From NCBI GenBank assembly GCA_964605145.1, contig CAZSBG010000029.1:1-56175 (forward strand): a stretch of DNA of 56,175 nt, read 5' to 3'. Positions 51,539 to 56,175 of this stretch are shown one piece after another. How positions within the stretch are numbered: the first letter of the stretch is position 1; each line of letters opens with the position of its first letter. The translations under genes and the position numbers were made by a program. This stretch comes from CAZSBG01 sp964605145 (GTDB lineage: Bacteria > Zhuqueibacterota > Zhuqueibacteria > Thermofontimicrobiales > Thermofontimicrobiaceae). A model generated the notes under the pieces. The model saw only the letters and a program-made list of their open reading frames with translations, made no database searches and was not told the origin of the DNA.

Positions 51539-52651
51539 ATGAAAGGCAAAATACGGGTTGGGATTATGTTTGGGGGCAAGTCTGCTGAACATGAAGTATC
51601 GCTGCAGTCCGCGAAAAATGTTTTTGAGGCAATCGACAGAAATAAATACGATGTGGTTTTGATTGGCATCGATAAAAACGGACTGTGGCATTTGAACGAC
51701 GCACAGCGTTTTCTGCAAAGCGCGGATAATCCTAAATTGATCAAATTGCACGACTCTGCCGAAAACCTCGCGCTGGTTCCCGGTGAAAAATCGGACCAGT
51801 TGATAAAGCTGAAGCAGCAGCAAAGCATTGGCATTATCGACGTTGTGTTCCCCATTTTGCACGGGCCGTTCGGCGAGGACGGCACCATGCAGGGACTTTT
51901 AAAGCTGGCCAACGTCCCGTTTGTGGGCGCCGGCGTGTTGGGTTCTGCCGTGGGCATGGACAAAGACGTGATGAAACGGCTCCTTCGCGACTCGGGAATC
52001 CCCATCGCCAGGTTTATCACTGTCAACGATTTCACGCGGGAGCAGTACAATTTCACGAAAATCGCGGAGACACTCGGCGTTCCTTTCTTTGTGAAGCCGG
52101 CCAATCTTGGTTCGTCCGTAGGCATCAGTCGCGTTTCGAATGAAGAAGAATACCTGGCTGCTGTCGACGATGCGTTTCAATACGACACCAAAGTGCTATT
52201 CGAAGAAAACATCATCGGCCGGGAAATCGAATGCTCGGTGCTGGGCAATCTCGATCCGAAAGCTTCGGTCCCGGGAGAAATTACCACCGACGCCGGCAAG
52301 CACAAGTTTTATTCGTACGAAGCCAAGTACATCGATGAAAAGGGCGCGACCCTGCAGATCCCGGCTGATCTTCCCGAAAACATAATTCAGAAAGTGCAGG
52401 AGTTAGCCGTTAAAACATTCACCGCGCTGAATTGCGAAGGCATGGCCCGGGTGGATTTCTTCCTCAAAAAGAATAATGAGTTGATTGTCAACGAATTGAA
52501 CAGCATACCCGGCTTCACCAAAATCAGCATGTACCCGAAGCTGTGGGAAGCGAGCGGTATTTCGTACAAAGATTTGATCGATAAATTGCTGCAATTAGCG
52601 TTAGAGCGGTTCGAGCGGGAGCAGAGATTGAAGACTTCGGTGGAGTTGTAG
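51539..52651 (+). CDS. ddl: D-alanine-D-alanine ligase
   Basis: 370 aa ATP-grasp enzyme. Signatures in order: FGGKSAEHEVSLQSAKNVFE (about 10-29), HGPFGEDGTMQGLLKLANVP (N-domain substrate loop), GMDKDVMKRLLRDSGIP, LFEENIIGREIECSVLGN and the C-terminal NELNSIPGFTKISMYPKLWE with the Mg-binding Glu and Asn. It joins two D-alanines for the peptidoglycan stem peptide. AAGGAAGGAAC precedes ATG 51539. There is no neighbouring mur gene. Confidence 0.95.
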   Translation: MKGKIRVGIMFGGKSAEHEVSLQSAKNVFEAIDRNKYDVVLIGIDKNGLWHLNDAQRFLQSADNPKLIKLHDSAENLALVPGEKSDQLIKLKQQQSIGIIDVVFPILHGPFGEDGTMQGLLKLANVPFVGAGVLGSAVGMDKDVMKRLLRDSGIPIARFITVNDFTREQYNFTKIAETLGVPFFVKPANLGSSVGISRVSNEEEYLAAVDDAFQYDTKVLFEENIIGREIECSVLGNLDPKASVPGEITTDAGKHKFYSYEAKYIDEKGATLQIPADLPENIIQKVQELAVKTFTALNCEGMARVDFFLKKNNELIVNELNSIPGFTKISMYPKLWEASGISYKDLIDKLLQLALERFEREQRLKTSVEL

Positions 52652-52793
52652 CTATTTCGATAGGATAGCGTCGGGTGAAATTCGATTGTACTTTGGAGTG
52701 ATGGTGGATTTTCGATTTCTGTAATCCTTGTTTCTCCACGTAATCGTCGACATTGGTACAATTTCCATTTGTGTATGTCCGAAAAGTTACACT

Positions 52794-52864
52794 GTCACAC
52801 CGAGCGGAGTCGAGGTGTGATTAAAAATCGACAAATTATCATCCTTCGACTCCGCTCAGGGTGA
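52794..52864. repeat. Intergenic inverted repeat (GAGCGGAGTCGA family)
   Basis: GTCACACCGAGCGGAGTCGA (52794-52813) and its imperfect complement TCGACTCCGCTCAGGGTGAC (52845-52864) flank a 31-bp AT-rich loop. It is a well-known kind of bacterial intergenic palindrome, with degenerate relatives near 46.1-46.3 kb. Confidence 0.65.
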
Positions 52865-52940
52865 CTAAATTTCTCTTTCTCGGAGAGATTATAATCAGCT
52901 AAAATTTTTGCTGAATTTATTACATAATTATCTTATCCAT

Positions 52941-53810
52941 GTGAAGAAAATGCGACGAATATATCTAATCTTCATTTCACTCTGCCTCGTCTCAAATCTC
53001 TTTGCCGACATCAGCTTGCCGGGCAACAATTTTTTCCCCGGCTGGGTGAAATCCGATTCCCTGCGGCATTTTCCCAAAGAAGACCTGTTCAACCACATCA
53101 ATGGCGGCGCTGAGCTGTTCCAGGAATTTGGATTCATCGATTTGTTCGTGCAGAGCTACCAAAACGGCGAGAACGAAATTGTACTGGAAGCCTACCAGAT
53201 GGAAAGCCCGGAAGCCGCGCTGGGAATTTATTTAATGAAATGCGGCAAAGAGACGCCCATCGAGGGAATCACTGCGCGCAATTCCGGCAGCAAGTACCAG
53301 GTCATTAGTGTCAAAGGAAATTACTTCATTCAAATCAACAGCTTCAGCGGCGACGAAACGTTAATGCCGGCGCTCGTCACGCTGGCGCAGGGAACACTGG
53401 TGAACATTCCGCAGGGACGCGAAGTCCAATTATTAAAAAATCTGCCAGAGGAAAATCTCATCCCCGGCTCCGAGCTCATCATCCGGGGAATGTACGGACT
53501 TCAGCCAATTTACACCTTCGGAGACGGCGATATTCTTCGACTCAAAGGCAAAACGTTCGGCGTGGTTGGAAATTACCTGGGCTCCAACGATTCTGAATAC
53601 ACCAAACTCATTTTTCTTTACTCCGATAATTCATCGGCTAAATTTGCGTTTGAAAATCTTGTTACCAATTTAGATCCGTACCTGAAAATATTGGAACAAC
53701 ATCCGACAGGATTGATCTTCGAAGATTTTCAAAACAAATTCGGCAGAGCAAAACTGAGTGAAAATCAAATTCGAATTAACATTCATTTGACAGAAATACC
53801 TGAAGAATAA
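52941..53810 (+). CDS. Secreted DUF6599-like protein
   Basis: 289 aa from GTG 52941; ATG 52950 is equally possible and TTG 52908 less so, because the signal peptide is complete from 52941 (basic residues, then IYLIFISLCLVSNLFA). The mature part starts ISLPGNNFFPGWVKSDSLRH and then NHINGGAELFQEFGF, GIYLMKCGKETPIEGI, NYFIQINSFSGDE and FVFENLVTNLDPYLKILEQ-like segments, which fit the DUF6599 family. Periplasmic location expected; function unknown. A repeat lies before it and the aminotransferase gene after it. Confidence 0.7.
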   Translation: MKKMRRIYLIFISLCLVSNLFADISLPGNNFFPGWVKSDSLRHFPKEDLFNHINGGAELFQEFGFIDLFVQSYQNGENEIVLEAYQMESPEAALGIYLMKCGKETPIEGITARNSGSKYQVISVKGNYFIQINSFSGDETLMPALVTLAQGTLVNIPQGREVQLLKNLPEENLIPGSELIIRGMYGLQPIYTFGDGDILRLKGKTFGVVGNYLGSNDSEYTKLIFLYSDNSSAKFAFENLVTNLDPYLKILEQHPTGLIFEDFQNKFGRAKLSENQIRINIHLTEIPEE

Positions 53811-53856
53811 ACCCAATTCCGAATTAGACAATCACCGTTCATTATGAGTAAACAAA

Positions 53857-53975
53857 GAAACCACGAGAACACCGAGTACACAAAGAAAAAACATTTGAAA
53901 TTGACTTTTATACAATATCGGTTAAAATTTAAGATAATTTTTCTTCGTGCCCTTCGTCAACTTCGTGGTTATTCA
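53857..53975. repeat. Intergenic inverted repeat (CCACGAAG family)
   Basis: AACCACGAGAACACCGAG with ACACAAAGAAAAA (53859-53890) and the opposite arm TTTTTCTTCGTGCCCTTCG with CAACTTCGTGGTTATTC (53938-53975) are imperfect complements separated by about 45 bp of AT-rich DNA. The element fills much of the gap between the DUF6599 gene and the aminotransferase gene. Confidence 0.55.
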
Positions 53976-54026
53976 AAATATAAAATTGACAATTGATACA
54001 ACAACAAGAATGTTCAGGAGACGACC

Positions 54027-55313
54027 ATGAAGAGTACAAAAACCAAAGACTATCTAAAAATATCTCAAAAATACGAAGGCTCGACATTTAGCTGGCAGGC
54101 GCCGGTGGTGTGGGATCACGCCCTTGGCGCCGAAATCTGGGACGTGGACGGCAACCATTACATCGACTGGACGTCCGGCGTGCTGGTGACCAATGTCGGC
54201 CATGCGCATCCCAAAATTGCCGCAGCCATTTCCAAACAAGCCCGGCGGCTGCTCAATCTGTACGATTTTCCGTCTCCCGAACGTTTGGAATTGGCACAGA
54301 AAATAGTCGAGCGTTTTCCGACTCATTTGGACAAAGTTTTTTTTGTCAGCACCGGTTCGGAAGCAACCGACGCCGCCATTCGAATGGCCAAACGAAAGAG
54401 CGGCAAGTACGAAATTCTATCCTTCTGGGGCGGATTTCACGGCCGAACGTTTGGGCCCATGAGCCTGTCCGGCATTCAGGCCATCAAACGAAATTTCGGA
54501 CCGACGCTTCCCGGGGCGATATTCGCGCCCTATCCCTATTGCTATCGCTGTCCCTTCGGCAAAACGCATCCGGAGTGCGACCTGTTCTGCCTGAAATATT
54601 TGGATCAGGTCGTCAATTACGAAACCACAGGCAACCTCGGCGCGCTCATCATCGAGCCATACCAGGGCGCGGCCGGATTTGTATTTCCCCCGGAAGGCTA
54701 TTTGAAAAAACTGGAGGCCTGGGCCAAACAGCGCAGCCTGATTTTCATTTTAGATGAAGTCCAGTCCTCGTACGCGCGCACCGGAAAAATGTGGGCGTTG
54801 GAACACGAAGATTTGAAACCGAACGTCGTGGCGTTAGGAAAGGGAATTGGCTGCGGCGTGCCCATTGCCGCGGTGGTGACAGAATCGAACATCATTGCAG
54901 CGCTGGAAACCGGGGAAATGTCATCCACGCTCGGTGGGAATCCATTGAGCTGCGCCGGCGCGCTGGCCGTGCTGGAAATTATGGACGAGGAGAACCTGGT
55001 TCAAAAAGCGGCTGTAAACGGCGCTTATTTAAAAACCAAATTGCAGGCATTGAAGGACAAACATTCCATCATCGGCGATGTCCGCGGAAAAGGCATGGTG
55101 TACGGCATCGAGTTTGTCAAGGACAGGGAGACCAAAGAGCCGGCCGCCGATGCCGTGAAAAAGATTGTACTCAAATGCGTGGAGAACGGACTGATGGTCG
55201 GCAAGTTAGGTCTGCACGGGAATGTCATGCGGGTTGCACCGCCGCTTGTTATTACACCAGAATTGATCGATCAATCGGTTGCCATTTTGGACAAGGTGCT
55301 TGGTGAGATATAA
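54027..55313 (+). CDS. Class III pyridoxal-phosphate aminotransferase
   Basis: 428 aa. Signatures in order: EIWDVDGNHYIDWTSGVLVT (about 31-50), FVSTGSEATDAAIRMAKRK (PLP phosphate loop), WGGFHGRTFGPMSLSG, FILDEVQSSYARTGKMWALE (Asp binding the pyridine nitrogen), and VVALGKGIGCGVPIAAVV with the Schiff-base Lys. The length and motifs match 4-aminobutyrate/ornithine-type omega-aminotransferases; substrate not decided. CAGGAGACG lies before ATG 54027. A 70-bp gap precedes the restriction/helicase gene. Confidence 0.9.
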   Translation: MKSTKTKDYLKISQKYEGSTFSWQAPVVWDHALGAEIWDVDGNHYIDWTSGVLVTNVGHAHPKIAAAISKQARRLLNLYDFPSPERLELAQKIVERFPTHLDKVFFVSTGSEATDAAIRMAKRKSGKYEILSFWGGFHGRTFGPMSLSGIQAIKRNFGPTLPGAIFAPYPYCYRCPFGKTHPECDLFCLKYLDQVVNYETTGNLGALIIEPYQGAAGFVFPPEGYLKKLEAWAKQRSLIFILDEVQSSYARTGKMWALEHEDLKPNVVALGKGIGCGVPIAAVVTESNIIAALETGEMSSTLGGNPLSCAGALAVLEIMDEENLVQKAAVNGAYLKTKLQALKDKHSIIGDVRGKGMVYGIEFVKDRETKEPAADAVKKIVLKCVENGLMVGKLGLHGNVMRVAPPLVITPELIDQSVAILDKVLGEI

Positions 55314-55385
55314 TCGATTTAATTTTTTGTTACGCCACGATACAAATGTGCAAATAATTTTAATACGTTTGAATCACCGCATCTT

Positions 55386-56175
55386 ATGAACTGCTTAAAA
55401 CAGGTGAAGCAACAAATGAATGAATTTCCTCAGAATCCGTTTCAGATACTTGATCCGAATGTTCGCTGGGCTCCATCGCAGGAAGATTTACAGGAGAAAG
55501 CCTACGAACAGCTCATCCCGCCATTGGTTTACAAAATTCGTCTGGCGGTAAAAGAGTGGCGCGACAGCGATTATTCTGGTGCTTCCGACACAACAAGAGC
55601 ATTATTGCAATTCTGGTTTAAACCTGATGGACACAAGAAAAACGACCATATTTTCCAATACTATTTTGCCCAGCGTGAAGCGATTGAATGCATCATTTAC
55701 CTGTATGAAATTGCAAAAGCCAGAGACAAATTTGAACTCATGCGTTTCGATTCATCGGGCAGAATAAGCACGGGTATGTTTCCTGAATCCTGGGCGAGAT
55801 ATGTAATAAAAATGGCAACAGGCTCAGGGAAAACAAAAGTATTAAGTCTTGCCCTTGTCTGGTCATACTTTCATAAATTATATGAAGCTGAATCCGATCT
55901 TTCCCGTAACTTTCTCATTATCGCTCCAAACATTATCGTATTAAATCGCTTGCGAAAAGATTTTGATGATTTTAAAATTTTCAAAGAAGATCCACTTATT
56001 CCTGAAAATGGCTATTTCGACAGAGATTGGCAAAATGATTTTCATCTGACGCTGCATATTCAGGATGAACTGAAGCCAATCACTGAGGAAGGCAACTTAT
56101 TCCTGACCAATATCCACCGCGTTTATTTGAATGAGGACAGAGAACTATCTCTGGAAGAAGAATTTTTGGGCAAAA
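55386..56175 (+). CDS. Res/DEAD-box helicase subunit, 5' part (cut at window edge)
   Basis: At least 263 aa. The frame begins at ATG 55386; ATG 55416 is an alternative. N-terminal region: NPFQILDPNVRWAPSQEDL, then PLVYKIRLAVKEWRDSDYSG, and QFWFKP... up to IFQYYFAQREAIECIIYLYE. Walker A is MATGSGKT (143-150), followed by FLIIAPNIIVLNRLRKDFDD. This is the pattern of restriction endonuclease R subunits (type III) or related defence helicases. The nuclease part and any methylase partner lie outside the window. The gene is unlike its neighbours and probably starts a defence locus. Confidence 0.75.
   Translation, partial: MNCLKQVKQQMNEFPQNPFQILDPNVRWAPSQEDLQEKAYEQLIPPLVYKIRLAVKEWRDSDYSGASDTTRALLQFWFKPDGHKKNDHIFQYYFAQREAIECIIYLYEIAKARDKFELMRFDSSGRISTGMFPESWARYVIKMATGSGKTKVLSLALVWSYFHKLYEAESDLSRNFLIIAPNIIVLNRLRKDFDDFKIFKEDPLIPENGYFDRDWQNDFHLTLHIQDELKPITEEGNLFLTNIHRVYLNEDRELSLEEEFLGK

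Noticed and set aside
51539..52651. VanA-like resistance ligase instead of ordinary Ddl
   Set aside because: No vanH or vanX genes are adjacent, and the motifs visible are the ordinary D-Ala-D-Ala ligase ones.
1..56175. tRNA, rRNA or CRISPR array
   Set aside because: No T-arm-like GGTTCRANYCC stem with matching acceptor ends, no rRNA core sequences, and no regularly spaced direct repeats were seen by eye; a covariance-model search would be decisive.

Overview
The window is 56 kb of a Gram-negative, probably respiratory bacterium. Envelope genes (TonB-dependent receptor, TolC-type channel, MurJ, Ddl, outer-membrane barrels) show the diderm cell plan. The mix of a carboxypeptidase-regulatory-like TonB receptor, MMPL exporter plus LolA-like protein, DUF6599, Tat-DUF362 and SpoIIE phosphatase suggests the FCB superphylum, perhaps a Calditrichota/KSB1-like lineage rather than Bacteroidota proper. 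Five clear E. coli-like promoters (TTGAC/TTGCA, 17-bp spacer, TATNNT-type -10) argue against the Bacteroidota -33/-7 type. The taxonomic call is inference.

Layout. 1-3.6 kb: end of a glycosyltransferase, a GH130 phosphorylase, then an AT-rich block of orphan ORFs separated by imperfect palindromes that look like gene-cassette junctions. 3.7-8.1 kb: UroD-like protein, DUF1697 protein and a lipoprotein glycosidase behind a consensus promoter. 8.1-12.9 kb (minus strand): MurJ, then a TonB receptor-MarR-small membrane protein operon with tandem operators on its promoter. 13.3-19.2 kb: patatin, lipoprotein, membrane SpoIIE phosphatase, secreted transglutaminase. 19.2-26.2 kb: TetR-TolC-HlyD-ABC-ABC-permease-permease export operon with its operator. 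26.6 kb: a small zinc-ribbon protein.

27.2-43.3 kb is rich in nitric-oxide/oxygen and iron-sulfur functions: flavodiiron protein, NapH/NosR-type membrane ferredoxin, cupin, quinol NO reductase, DUF1858-DUF2249 protein, DUF438-hemerythrin-PAS protein, 4Fe-4S protein, Crp/Fnr-family regulator and dihydroorotate dehydrogenase-like flavoprotein. Two identical 14-bp palindromes (TTGACTAAAGTCAA) stand at the class II activator position before the NO reductase and the 4Fe-4S protein, so the Fnr-type regulator probably controls both. A TetR-MMPL exporter-LolA-like-DUF1302 barrel operon with its own consensus promoter and operator lies inside this block. 43.5-46.0 kb: copper ATPase.

46.6-56.2 kb (plus strand): M16 peptidase, Tat-exported DUF362 protein, D-Ala-D-Ala ligase, DUF6599 protein, class III aminotransferase and the beginning of a Res/DEAD-type helicase cut by the window edge. 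Several intergenic gaps hold long imperfect inverted repeats. No rRNA, tRNA, CRISPR array or transposase was recognised.
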